Assembly: GCA_958437495.1 (NCBI GenBank)
Contig: CAUBOH010000015.1
Span: 1-57,791, forward strand
Source: an uncultured Collinsella sp.
Lineage (GTDB): Bacteria > Actinomycetota > Coriobacteriia > Coriobacteriales > Coriobacteriaceae
DNA length: 57,791 bases
Direction of reading: 5' to 3'
Below the pieces are notes generated by a model, which was given only the letters and a program-made list of their open reading frames with translations, made no database searches and was not told where the DNA came from. The position numbers and the translations under genes are program-made. Below are positions 1 through 8,962 of the stretch, piece by piece (position 1 is the first letter of the stretch; every line of letters starts with the position of its first letter).

Positions 1-123
1 GGACGAAGGGACCCGACGGGTTTCCCTCTGAATGCATTCCGCAGCACGAAGCCCCATCAAAACGCGCGAAGCGCACCATCTTTTTTTCCAGCCAGTAATC
101 CGCCGAAGACCGGACATCGCAGG

Positions 124-245
124 GCCCGCCATCAGCTTACTTTTAGGCACACTCCGCAGGACGCAAGAAGCCCTCGCCGCACGAAGTGCGCAGCGAGGGC
201 TTCTTGCATGTCCGAGGACGTGCCTAAAAGTAAGCTGATGGCGGT
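124..245. repeat. Long two-tier hairpin downstream of ppc
   Basis: The outer arms are near-perfect over about 25 bp: 126-150 reads into CAGCTTACTTTTAGGCAC and 219-243 is its reverse complement. An inner 15-bp pair (GCAAGAAGCCCTCGC and its complement) closes on a small CGCACGAAGTGCG apex. It lies about 25 nt past the ppc stop in ppc's direction. No T-run follows either outer arm, so it is not a standard intrinsic terminator. Bases 1-123 contain no gene that I can support. Confidence 0.75.
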
Positions 246-269
246 CCCGAACGACTACAGGGCTATCGA

Positions 270-3095
270 TTACCCCGTGTTCTGCAAACCTGCCGAAACG
301 CCGGTCACAGTCGAGAGAATCAGGCTCATGTACTCGGCCTTCTTCTCCTCGGCCATCTCGTCCTGGTTCATACGCACCTCGCGGAGGGCGCGGACCTGGG
401 CAATGGACAGGGCGTCGACATAGGGGTTACGCACGCGGACGGCGCAGCCGAGCACGCGACGGCGCTGCAGCGGCCACTCGTCACCGACGATGGCAAGAAC
501 CCACTTACGCGTGAGCTGCATCTCGGTGAAGACCTTCTTGGACAGATCCTGGCGGTCGCCCAGGTGCAGATACATCTTGGCGATGCGCTGGTCGGTCTTG
601 GCAATCGACATCTCGATGTTGTCGATAAAGGTGCGGAAGAACGGCCACTCCTGGTAGGCAGCCTTAAGCTGGTCCAGATCGCCAAACTGCTCGCAGGCGG
701 TGCCCAGGCCGTACCAAGCGGCCAGATTGATGCGCGCCTGGCTCCAGCTGAAGATCCACGGAATGGTACGCAGGTCGTCGAGCGACTTGGCACCCAAGCC
801 GCGCTTGGCAGGACGCGAGCCAATCGGCAGCAGACCGACCTCGGTCAGCGGCGTCACGGTCGAGAACCACGGCGTAAAGTCCTCGGTGTTCAGCAGGTCC
901 AGATAGCGCTCGTGGCTTGCGGTGTTGAGCTTCTCGGCCATATCCCAGAACTTCTGCGTGGTCTCGGTGTTGGTCTTCTCGACACTCGGGGCCGACTGCA
1001 AAAGCGTTGCGGCTGCAACGGACTCAACATGACGCTGAGCCAGCGTGCGGTTGCCGTAACGGGCAAAGATGACCTCACCCTGCTCGGTGAGCTTAAAGAA
1101 GCAGTTGACCGAACCCTTGGGCTGCGCCAGCACGGCCTTGTTGGCCGGGCCGCCACCACGGCCCACGGCGCCGCCGCGACCGTGCATGAGCACCAGGTCG
1201 ATATCGTTCTTCTCGGCCCACTTGGCAATGCGCTCCTGCGCGGAGTGCAGCGCGAGCATGGCCGTGGTAGGACCGGCATCCTTGGAGGAGTCGGAATAGC
1301 CCAGCATGACCTCCATGCGGCGGTTGGTCTGGGCAAGGCGCTTTTGCACCACGGGCAGCGTAAGCATCTGGTCGAGCACGTCGACGCAGCCCTCGAGGTC
1401 CTCGAGCTGCTCGAACAGCGGGATCACGTCGAGCTCGGGGACATCCTCCTCGTGTGCAAAGGACAGGTGGGCAAGCTCAAAGACATCGGCCACATGCTGG
1501 GCACTCTTGGTGAACGAGATGATGTAGCGGTGCGCCATCTTCTTGCCGTAGCGCTTTTGGATGGAGCCGATAGCGCGGAAGGTATCGATGACCTCGCGCG
1601 TCATGGGCTGCAGGTCGCCATGGATACCGTTCTCGTGGATATCCTTGAGGGCGCGGGCATGCACCACGGAGTGCTGACGGAACTCCATCTCGACCATATG
1701 GAAGCCGAAGGACTCGACCTGCCAGATGATGGTCTGGACCGGGCCGTAGGCGGCACGGACGGCACCGCAGGCGGCCAGCGAGCGCTGGACGACGCGCAGG
1801 TCCTCCAGGAACTCATCGGCGCTGTGGTACATGGTGTCGGTGATGCGACGCACGGTGGCGTTCAAACGGTCGGCCATGACGAGCATGACGGCGCGATGCG
1901 GCTCGTGCTCGGAAATCAGCTCGGCGCGAGCCGTGTACTGGGTGCTCATCTCGACCTGATGGTTCCACAGGTTGATGAGCTCGGCAGACGGCTTGCTGTA
2001 GGTGGCCTCGAGCGTGAGGTTGCGGCCGATGCGGCGGCACTTGTCCTCGAGCTTGAGCACCATATGGGTGAAGTACTTGGCGGCGACCTCACGGCTCACC
2101 TTGGCGGTGACGTTGGGGTTACCGTCGCGGTCGGAACCGATCCAGCTGCCGGGATGGAAGAACGCCGGGCACAGCGGCGGCACGGTACCGGCCTTGTCGC
2201 CCAGCACCCAGTCGTCAAAACGACGATAGATAACGGGGATGACGTCGAACAGCGTGTTATCGAAGATATCGATGATGGTATCGGCTTCCTCGACCGGCGT
2301 AGGCTTCTTGAGCGCGATGGGGCTCGTACGCACCAGGGCGTCGATCTCCTGCAGCATATGGCGCTCGTTCTCCACCAGATCGGAGCCGCCCAGACGCGGA
2401 CGCTCCTCCAGCAGGTTGGAGATACGGCGAATCTTGCCCTCGACGGCCTTGCGACGGGCCTCGGTGGGATGCGCGGTAAAGACGGGATGGAACTCAAGCT
2501 TGTCGAGCAGCTCGTTGGCGCCCTCGACGCCCAGCTCATTCACCAGTTGGTGATAGGCGACAGTGAGTTCGTTGGCGGGATCGACCTCGGTATCGGTCGA
2601 CGCACCGGCCTCGCGCTCGCGCAGCTGCGCCACGCGGTAGTTCTCCTCCGACAGGTTTGCCAGATGGAAGAAGCTCGTAAAGGCGCGGACGATGACCTGC
2701 TGCTTATCGAGCGGCAGACTGTCGATCAGATCAACGACCTCGCGAAACGCCACGGCGGTGGGCTCGTCGGCAGTGGGCACGCCCTGCTCGTCGACGGACT
2801 CGTCGGCAGCACGGGTGCCGGGGTTTCCGGCGTTGGCCACAATCTCGGCTGTCAAAATCTTGTCGAACAGGTCCGCGATCTCGGGATCATACTCGCTAAG
2901 CACACGGCGCTCCAGGCGCAAGAACAGCGCCAGATTGTCGCGCAGCTCCTCGGGGATCTCGATCTCGGCGAGACGCTCCTTGGATTCGGCATTCGAGCCG
3001 ATTCGGTTAACGAGGCGGTTGACCACGGCAGCGACGCGCGCCGCGGCTTCGGGTACAGACTGGTTGCTTAGGTTCTCAGCCACGTTTCCTCCCAT
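270..3095 (-). CDS. ppc: Phosphoenolpyruvate carboxylase
   Basis: This cytosolic enzyme carboxylates phosphoenolpyruvate with bicarbonate to oxaloacetate, an anaplerotic step feeding aspartate and the reductive TCA branch. At 941 aa it is within the family's usual length. The catalytic His block FTAHPTEARR lies near residue 210, GYSDSSKDAG near 598, the glycine-rich loop HGRGGAVGRGGG near 635, and the chain ends in the family-typical NTG. The ATG at 3095 is used, but a GTG at 3083 sits just behind GGGAGG and is equally plausible. hisS ends 245 nt upstream with a hairpin between, so ppc is probably transcribed from its own promoter. Confidence 0.97.
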   Translation of the reverse strand: MGGNVAENLSNQSVPEAAARVAAVVNRLVNRIGSNAESKERLAEIEIPEELRDNLALFLRLERRVLSEYDPEIADLFDKILTAEIVANAGNPGTRAADESVDEQGVPTADEPTAVAFREVVDLIDSLPLDKQQVIVRAFTSFFHLANLSEENYRVAQLREREAGASTDTEVDPANELTVAYHQLVNELGVEGANELLDKLEFHPVFTAHPTEARRKAVEGKIRRISNLLEERPRLGGSDLVENERHMLQEIDALVRTSPIALKKPTPVEEADTIIDIFDNTLFDVIPVIYRRFDDWVLGDKAGTVPPLCPAFFHPGSWIGSDRDGNPNVTAKVSREVAAKYFTHMVLKLEDKCRRIGRNLTLEATYSKPSAELINLWNHQVEMSTQYTARAELISEHEPHRAVMLVMADRLNATVRRITDTMYHSADEFLEDLRVVQRSLAACGAVRAAYGPVQTIIWQVESFGFHMVEMEFRQHSVVHARALKDIHENGIHGDLQPMTREVIDTFRAIGSIQKRYGKKMAHRYIISFTKSAQHVADVFELAHLSFAHEEDVPELDVIPLFEQLEDLEGCVDVLDQMLTLPVVQKRLAQTNRRMEVMLGYSDSSKDAGPTTAMLALHSAQERIAKWAEKNDIDLVLMHGRGGAVGRGGGPANKAVLAQPKGSVNCFFKLTEQGEVIFARYGNRTLAQRHVESVAAATLLQSAPSVEKTNTETTQKFWDMAEKLNTASHERYLDLLNTEDFTPWFSTVTPLTEVGLLPIGSRPAKRGLGAKSLDDLRTIPWIFSWSQARINLAAWYGLGTACEQFGDLDQLKAAYQEWPFFRTFIDNIEMSIAKTDQRIAKMYLHLGDRQDLSKKVFTEMQLTRKWVLAIVGDEWPLQRRRVLGCAVRVRNPYVDALSIAQVRALREVRMNQDEMAEEKKAEYMSLILSTVTGVSAGLQNTG

Positions 3096-3247
3096 TCCTC
3101 CTTCTATGCACGTAACATGCGGTATTCATTATAGGCGCTTGAGAAATACTTTCGACACTGATTGCGCTTTACCACACAAAAGTATTTTCTGCATTGCAAG
3201 GGTTTTTGCCCTAAATGGTCGTATTTCTCGGTGGGCGGCATACGTAA

Positions 3248-3283
3248 ACGGGGGCATTCCGCATAAAAGCGAAACACCCCCGT
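3248..3283 (-). terminator. Hairpin behind hisS
   Basis: ACGGGGG...CCCCCGT arms with further pairing (ATTCCGC/GCGAAAC) enclose ATAAAA. It lies 58 nt past the hisS stop on the minus strand. The following T-tract is short (TTTACG), so termination may be weak. Confidence 0.5.
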
Positions 3284-3340
3284 AACAATCGCTCTCCATG
3301 AGCAGGGCACGCTGGCAGGCCCGCAGCTCAAAAAGATGAG

Positions 3341-4660
3341 CTACAGGCGCTCGCGAACCGCCTCGACGACGTTGGCCAGATCGACGAGAACCTCGTCATG
3401 GCTCTCCATGTCGCGCACCTTGACCTTGCCGGCGGCAAGCTCGTCGCCACCCAGGACCAGGATGAGCTTGGCGCCCACCTTATCGGCCTGCTTAAACTGG
3501 GCTTTGAGCGAACGACCCTGGTAGTCGGCCTCGGTCACAATCCCTGCGGCGCGAAGCTGCTGCGTAATGGCAAAGACGTTCTGACGCAGATCCTTGCCGG
3601 CATTGGCGACGTAGACGCACGGGGTCTCCTCGGCACCCAAGTCGTTACCAAATGCCTGAAGGGCCAGCAGGGCGCGCTCAAAACCGACGGCGAAGCCGAC
3701 GCCGGCCGTGGGCTTGCCGCCCTCGAGCTCGACCAAGCCGTCATAGCGACCGCCGCCACCGATGGAGCCGACACCGGCGCCGGGAGCCTCGACCTCAAAG
3801 ACGGTACGGGTGTAGTAGTCCAGGCCGCGCACCAGGGTAGGATCCTCGACATACTCGATACCGGCGGCGTCCAGATAGCGCTTGACCTGCTCGTAGTGCT
3901 CGCGGCACTCGTCGCACAGGTTGTCGCCCATCAGCGGGGCGTCGGCCATGATCTCGCGACAATGGTCGTTCTTGCAGTCGAAGGCGCGCAGCGGGTTGAG
4001 CTCGGCGCGTTCGCGGCACTCATCACACATCTCGTCGGCGTGATCGAGGATAAACTGCTTGACCTGCTCGCGATATGCCGGACGGCATTGGGCATCGCCC
4101 ATCGAGTTAATAAGCAGACGGAGCTTGGAAAGATCGAAGCCCAGGCGCTTGTAGAACTCCATGAGCATGATGATGCACTCGGCGTCTGCCGCCGGATCGG
4201 GAGCGCCGAGCCACTCGATGCCCACCTGATGGAACTGGCGCAGGCGGCCCTTCTGGGGACGCTCGCCGCGGAACATGGCCTCGGCATAATAAGCCTTAAA
4301 CGGCGTGGAGCCCTGGGGCACCAGGTTGTTCTCCACGACGGCGCGCACCACACCGGCCGTGCCCTCGGGGCGAAGCGCCAAGCGCTGCTTGGGCTTAAGC
4401 TTGGTGTCGGTGCCTTCGGTAAAGACGCGCTCCAGGTTGGCGCCGCTAAACACGCGGAACATCTCCTTGCGCACGACGTCGGTCGACTGGCCGATACCGT
4501 GGACAAAGACGTCCACCTGCTCGATCGCGGGCGTCTCGATGGGCTTAAAGCCAAACGGCTCGAACACGCCGGCCGCAATCTGCTGCATCTTTTGCCAGGC
4601 GCGCATCTCGGCGCCGATAAGGTCGCGGGTTCCCTCCGCCTTCTGTGCCTGCATGGGCAA
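3341..4660 (-). CDS. hisS: Histidine--tRNA ligase
   Basis: Class II synthetase charging tRNA-His in the cytosol. The 439 aa length is normal. The N-terminus has the usual KAEGTRDL entry into the catalytic core. Motif 2 lies in the FRGERPQKGRLRQFHQ stretch, the histidine-specific VRGLDYYTRTVFE block is near residue 275, and GGGGRYDGL is near 300. The C-terminal anticodon-binding domain (last ~100 residues) is present. The ATG at 4660 has AAAGGTG upstream. It is read in the same direction as ppc. I looked upstream for a T-box leader and saw none. Confidence 0.97.
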   Translation of the reverse strand: MPMQAQKAEGTRDLIGAEMRAWQKMQQIAAGVFEPFGFKPIETPAIEQVDVFVHGIGQSTDVVRKEMFRVFSGANLERVFTEGTDTKLKPKQRLALRPEGTAGVVRAVVENNLVPQGSTPFKAYYAEAMFRGERPQKGRLRQFHQVGIEWLGAPDPAADAECIIMLMEFYKRLGFDLSKLRLLINSMGDAQCRPAYREQVKQFILDHADEMCDECRERAELNPLRAFDCKNDHCREIMADAPLMGDNLCDECREHYEQVKRYLDAAGIEYVEDPTLVRGLDYYTRTVFEVEAPGAGVGSIGGGGRYDGLVELEGGKPTAGVGFAVGFERALLALQAFGNDLGAEETPCVYVANAGKDLRQNVFAITQQLRAAGIVTEADYQGRSLKAQFKQADKVGAKLILVLGGDELAAGKVKVRDMESHDEVLVDLANVVEAVRERL

Positions 4661-4717
4661 ACACCTTTCTTTTGTATCGCGTCATAGGTAGTGGACATTA
4701 TACGGCACAAACACAAG

Positions 4718-4781
4718 CAGCGGCGGCGCGTCTGACCGAACGAGGGTATGGGGACTCGTTCGGCCAGATGCGCCGCCGCTG
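4718..4781. repeat. Long hairpin between MFS gene and hisS
   Basis: CAGCGGCGGCGC pairs with GCGCCGCCGCTG, and inside it CCGAACGAG pairs with CTCGTTCGG across GGTATGGGGA. Flanking ACAAA/TTTGT extends the stem. It lies in the minus-strand path from the MFS stop (4889) to the hisS start and could act as terminator or attenuator. On the minus strand only a short TGTGCC-like tract follows. Confidence 0.6.
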
Positions 4782-4888
4782 TTTGTAATCCGCGGCCGCC
4801 TTGGAAACCGAATGATGGTACGAGCATCTATTCGGCCTCCAGGGCAGCCACGGACAGAACGGGTTAAACAGAAAAGAGCGACGGACGT

Positions 4889-6193
4889 CTACTCCCCCGC
4901 CACGCTCGCGCGCAGCTTGGCGGCGATGGGCTCGGATGCCAGCAGGAACACGAGCATGACCACGGAGCACGCCAGGCACACAATCCAGGTGCTCGCAAAG
5001 GAGCCCGTGGCATCGAACAGCACGCCCGAGACGATGGCGCCCACGGTGCCGCCGACCATCTCGAGCGAGGTAATGGTGCCCGTGACCTTGCCGAGGTCGG
5101 CCATACCAAACTGCTTGGACGCGGCAATGGTAGGCGTGATGGTGCCCATGCACGTTCCGATACCAAAGCTCACGGCGGCCACAATAGGACCAAGGTCCGT
5201 CGTCGGGAAGCACAGCGCCACACAGGCGACAATACACGCAACGGAGCCAAGGATATTGCCAAAGCGCAGGCCAAAGCGGTCGTAGATGGCACCGAGCGAA
5301 ATCTTGGCGATAACGACCGTGGCCATGTAGGCAGAAAGCACCGTACCGGCCCACATGGGGTCGTGGCCACCCGTGACGATCTTGGCGCCGTTGACGGTAA
5401 CGCTCGTCATGTTCGTAACTTGGTTGGGCAGGATGGCGCCATTGACAAGCCCCATAAAGAGGAAGGCGACGACAAGCAGCCAAAACGCCGGGCTCTTCTT
5501 GATGCGAGACCAGCCAACGTTAACCTCAGGAGCCGTGTGCTCGTCCTTGTCGCCGGCCGTCGAGACGGACGGATCGCCCGGGTTCTCGCCGAGCGGCTTC
5601 AGGTCGATCTCGGAAGGCTTGGTGCGGAAGGAATAGGCCGTGATGGGCAGCGCCGCCACCATGCAGATAGCCGCGAGCACCAGGAAGGCGGAACGCCAGC
5701 CAACGCTCACGATCAGCGAGCTCACGATGGGAGACAGAATAGCACCGCCAAAGCCCGAGCCCGAAAGTGCGATGGAGATGGCAAGGCCTCGCTTGGCCGT
5801 AAACCAGTTGGCGGTCACCAGGCTAATGAGCAGGCGGGTCGAGGCGACGGCAAAGCAGCCCGAGACGGCAAAGAGCACGTAGACCTGCCACAACTCACCG
5901 ACAAAGCTCATACCGGCAAGAACGGCAGAGGTAGCGATAACGGTTAGGGAGCCCAAAACGCGACCGCTTACTTTATCGGCAACATGACCGATCACAAGTG
6001 AGCCGATAACGCTCACCACGGTAGAGATGGCGTTGGAGATGTTGTACTGCGCAAGAGAAATTCCCAAGTCGCTGACGACGAGCGGCTGGAACAGGCTCAT
6101 GCAGTTGACGAAAATCGTGTAGCACGTGGCCATGATCACAAAGCCGGAGGCCACCACGAGCCAGCCGGGGAAGAACTTACGTTGCTGGGACAT
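4889..6193 (-). CDS. MFS transporter, OFA-like
   Basis: A 434-aa membrane protein with about 12 hydrophobic segments, consistent with the major facilitator superfamily. The opening PGWLVVASGFVIM and the two-halves layout with a long charged central loop (near residues 200-225) resemble the oxalate/formate antiporter-like and monocarboxylate branch. The substrate cannot be read from sequence. The M20 amidohydrolase gene ends only 40 nt upstream on the same strand, so the two are probably co-transcribed. This protein might import what the hydrolase cleaves, or export its product. That link is inference. Confidence 0.85.
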   Translation of the reverse strand: MSQQRKFFPGWLVVASGFVIMATCYTIFVNCMSLFQPLVVSDLGISLAQYNISNAISTVVSVIGSLVIGHVADKVSGRVLGSLTVIATSAVLAGMSFVGELWQVYVLFAVSGCFAVASTRLLISLVTANWFTAKRGLAISIALSGSGFGGAILSPIVSSLIVSVGWRSAFLVLAAICMVAALPITAYSFRTKPSEIDLKPLGENPGDPSVSTAGDKDEHTAPEVNVGWSRIKKSPAFWLLVVAFLFMGLVNGAILPNQVTNMTSVTVNGAKIVTGGHDPMWAGTVLSAYMATVVIAKISLGAIYDRFGLRFGNILGSVACIVACVALCFPTTDLGPIVAAVSFGIGTCMGTITPTIAASKQFGMADLGKVTGTITSLEMVGGTVGAIVSGVLFDATGSFASTWIVCLACSVVMLVFLLASEPIAAKLRASVAGE

Positions 6194-6233
6194 ACTGTTC
6201 CTTTTTTAAACAAACGAGTAGCAAGATTGGGTG

Positions 6234-7529
6234 CTACCGGTGGTCGGCGATGTAGCCCAAAGCGACGGCGGCATAAGCCGCGGCGCCAAGGGGAAGCTCG
6301 GCATCGCTAAAACGTGCCTTGGGATGATGCTGAGCAAAATGCTCGTCCGTATCAGTCACGGCAGCGCCCACGGTAAAGTACGCACTCGGGATCTCGCTCG
6401 AGATCAACGCGAAGTCCTCGCTCGCCATGGCGTGGAACAGCGGCAGGAAGGCGGCCTTGGGCAGCGTCGCACCCACATAGCCAAGCGAAGCCTGGGTCAT
6501 ATCGTCATCGAGTACGAGCGGGGGAACATCCGAGAGCGTCTCGATAGTCGCCGGCGTACGATAGGTCGTGGCAACGCCTTTGACGACCTCCGCGATGCGG
6601 GTCTTGAGGTGCTCCATGAGCTCGACGTCGAAGCCACGCAGCGTTCCCTCGAGCACACAAGTGTCGGGGATGACATTTGCGGCCTGACCGCCGGCGAACT
6701 TGCCAACGGTAAGCGCGACCTCCTTGGCCGCCGGCACCTCGCGGGAGATGAGCTCCTGAAGCGCCAGATGCACATGGACGCCGGCCGTGATGGGGTCGAT
6801 GCAGATCTCGGGGCTCGAGCCATGGCCGCCCTTGCCCTGAAGCGTGATGCGAAAACCGTACACGCCCGAGAGCGCCGGGCTGCCGTAGAGCACCAGGCCG
6901 AGCGGCGATTGGCTGTTAACGTGCATGGCGAAAGCCGCCTGGGGACGCGGGTTCTGCAGCAGGCCATCGGCAATGGCAGCGCGGGCGCCCTCAAAGGTTT
7001 CCTCGCCCGGCTGAAACAGCAGCTTAACCGTGGCATTGGCATCGACAAGCTCGGCCTCGCGAGCCTTGAGCAGGCGGGCGGCACCAAGCAGGGCCGTCGC
7101 ATGCATATCGTGGCCGCAAGCATGCATGCAGCCGTTGACGGAGGCAAAAGGCTCGCCCGACTCTTCCGCGACGGGGAGGGCATCCATGTCACCGCGGAGC
7201 ATGATGACCGTACCGGCCTGCTCATTCGTGCAGACGCCATTGCCTTGGGCCGCGGCGGCACCGGCGCCGACAAGGCCCACAACGCAGGAACCATCAACGA
7301 GTGTGGCAAATGGGATGTCCATCTCGGTCAGGCGCGCTTGGATATACGCAGAGGTCTGTGGGAGGCTATTACCCAGCTCGGGCATCTGGTGGAGATCGTG
7401 TCGCCACGCAGCGAGCTCGTCTGCAAAAGCCTGAGCTTCTGCAACAAGACCGTCACCGATAGCGGTCTGCGCCGCTGCGGTGGCCTTGGGCGCTGATTGC
7501 GGTTGAAGATCGGACAAAGCTGGTGCCAT
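6234..7529 (-). CDS. M20 family amidohydrolase/peptidase
   Basis: A 431-aa cytosolic zinc-type amidohydrolase of the hippurate/N-acyl-amino-acid hydrolase kind. Metal-ligand motifs are visible: MLRGDMDALP, then CGHDMHAT, then FQPGEE, with a C-terminal MASEDFA block. The layout is a catalytic domain split by a lid/dimerisation domain (KGGHGSSPE region). The start at 7529 follows GGAGGGCATCT; an upstream in-frame ATG at 7583 lacks such a site. It is followed 40 nt later by the MFS transporter gene. Family members release amino acids from N-acyl conjugates; the actual substrate here is unknown. Confidence 0.88.
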   Translation of the reverse strand: MAPALSDLQPQSAPKATAAAQTAIGDGLVAEAQAFADELAAWRHDLHQMPELGNSLPQTSAYIQARLTEMDIPFATLVDGSCVVGLVGAGAAAAQGNGVCTNEQAGTVIMLRGDMDALPVAEESGEPFASVNGCMHACGHDMHATALLGAARLLKAREAELVDANATVKLLFQPGEETFEGARAAIADGLLQNPRPQAAFAMHVNSQSPLGLVLYGSPALSGVYGFRITLQGKGGHGSSPEICIDPITAGVHVHLALQELISREVPAAKEVALTVGKFAGGQAANVIPDTCVLEGTLRGFDVELMEHLKTRIAEVVKGVATTYRTPATIETLSDVPPLVLDDDMTQASLGYVGATLPKAAFLPLFHAMASEDFALISSEIPSAYFTVGAAVTDTDEHFAQHHPKARFSDAELPLGAAAYAAVALGYIADHR

Positions 7530-7614
7530 AGATGCCCTCCAGTATCGTTTTTGCAGCAAGCACTTTGATAGCGTAAAGTGCAAGGTACTACTTTAAGGGC
7601 GAGGCATAAAAAAT

Positions 7615-7633
7615 GCCGCCCCGGGAGGGCGGC
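7615..7633 (-). terminator. Terminator of DMT gene
   Basis: GCCGCCC...GGGCGGC hairpin. Read on the minus strand it is followed by ATTTTTTATG. It begins 12 nt after the stop codon at 7646. Confidence 0.85.
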
Positions 7634-7645
7634 GCAACAAGTTGT

Positions 7646-8629
7646 TTACAATTGCGGGCGCGGCTTTCGACGCAAAAAATCGAAGTGAGTCTCGCTCAAG
7701 ATAATCGACAGGAAGATGAGCGCGAAGCCGGCGAGCAGGCGCGAGGTGAGCGCCTCCCCCATCAGTAGCACCGAAAACAGCACACCCGAAGGCGACTCCA
7801 TCGAAAGGAGCAGCGAGCCCGTCGAGGCCGGGACATGCGCCAGGCCGACGTTTTGGATGAGCAGAGCCGCGCATGTGCAGCCCACCGAGAGAAACGCCAT
7901 CGCACTGATAAAGCTCGGCGTCCACACGGACAGAGGCGCTTGGGTCTCGAATAGCAGCGACGTTGCCAGGCTCAGCACGCCGTTGCCCACAAACATCCAA
8001 AACGTGATGACGTTGATGTCCATTTTGCGACCGTACTTGGCAGTCACCGCCATCTGGATGGCGAAAAAGGCCGCACCCGCCAGCGTAATGACGTCACCAA
8101 TGTTGAATTCAACGCTATCGAGTGCGACGAGGCCAATGCCCGCTAGGCACAGCAGCGCGGCACCCAAGTTGTAGCGCGTGAGCTTTTCGCCGCTCAGGAA
8201 ATAGCTCGCGAACGGCACAAGGATGCAATACGTGCCCGTCAAAAAAGCATTCTTGCCCGCCGTGGTCTGAGCCAGACCGACCGTCTGCAAGGCATAGGCC
8301 GCCCACATGAGCACGCCCATACTCAGGCCAACGATCAGGTTGCGAGCGTTGAGGTGCGCGATGATGCGCTTGTGGAAGACGGCAAACATGACCAACGCTG
8401 CGGGCAGAAAACGTACATAGAGCAGCGCGAACACCGGAATGGTGCCGAGTGCGTCCTTCATAGTGGTAAAGGAGTAGCCCCAGATGACCGCCACCGAAAG
8501 GAGCAGAACCTTCCAGAACAGCGGAGAGCGTGCGCCGGCGCCCCGGGGAATACCGCCCGCGCCCAAATCCTCACGGGCTACTGGGCTATCGGGCAAGTTT
8601 TCGATTTCGTTGGCAGCGTATTGGGCCAT
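7646..8629 (-). CDS. DMT superfamily (EamA) transporter
   Basis: A 327-aa protein with about ten transmembrane segments in two EamA-like repeats. The first runs from roughly residue 35 (VAVIWGYSFTTMKDALG) and the second from about 180. Such proteins export metabolites or amino acids across the cytoplasmic membrane; the substrate is not predictable. The ATG at 8629 with GAGGATG upstream was preferred over one five codons earlier. It appears monocistronic, with its own terminator downstream and another gene's terminator upstream. Confidence 0.87.
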   Translation of the reverse strand: MAQYAANEIENLPDSPVAREDLGAGGIPRGAGARSPLFWKVLLLSVAVIWGYSFTTMKDALGTIPVFALLYVRFLPAALVMFAVFHKRIIAHLNARNLIVGLSMGVLMWAAYALQTVGLAQTTAGKNAFLTGTYCILVPFASYFLSGEKLTRYNLGAALLCLAGIGLVALDSVEFNIGDVITLAGAAFFAIQMAVTAKYGRKMDINVITFWMFVGNGVLSLATSLLFETQAPLSVWTPSFISAMAFLSVGCTCAALLIQNVGLAHVPASTGSLLLSMESPSGVLFSVLLMGEALTSRLLAGFALIFLSIILSETHFDFLRRKPRPQL

Positions 8630-8705
8630 GGAACATCCTCGCACTCAATCTGGGCGTGGTGTCCGCACGCGTATGGCTGCGTGCCGCCTCATGGTCAAAT
8701 AAAAA

Positions 8706-8735
8706 CGGGACGCACCGGACCCCCGGTACGCCCCG
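8706..8735 (-). terminator. Terminator of the YhgE/Pip operon
   Basis: CGGGGCGTACCGG/CCGGTGCGTCCCG stem, followed on the minus strand by GTTTTTATTTG. It lies 230 nt past the last yhgE-like stop, beyond the composite hairpin at 8824-8962. Nothing else is seen in the 8630-8962 gap. Confidence 0.75.
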
Positions 8736-8823
8736 CTACTGTAGCAACAACCAAGCAGCCCACGCAATCCAGCCCGCTAAAGTACCGACTTGAATAACCT
8801 CGATGTTCCGGCAACGTCAGCGA

Positions 8824-8962
8824 AAACGTCCCTAAGCGAGCAAGGTGACGTGAAATGAAAGGGCGCTGACCTTCTGGTCGCGCCCTTGAAATTGAACGTC
8901 AGATTGCCGCTTAGGGGCGTTTGCAGCGTCGAGCCGTTACGCGGTTTGGTAAAACCGCGTAA
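8824..8962. repeat. Composite hairpin abutting a stop codon
   Basis: A small stem GTTACGCGGTTT/AAACCGCGTAAC (8936-8962) starts at the TAG of the gene at 8963. It is followed by a GTCGA-type linker, then a large hairpin: outer arms 8824-8838 with 8908-8922, and an inner arm AAGGGCG...CGCCCTT around GACCTTCTGGTC. The layout and apex are the same as in the element after htpG. Confidence 0.75.

Noticed and set aside
564..3071. 835-aa plus-strand reading frame
   Set aside because: It is antisense to ppc, which has all family motifs. The frame is open because of GC-rich codon use and its product has no recognisable features.
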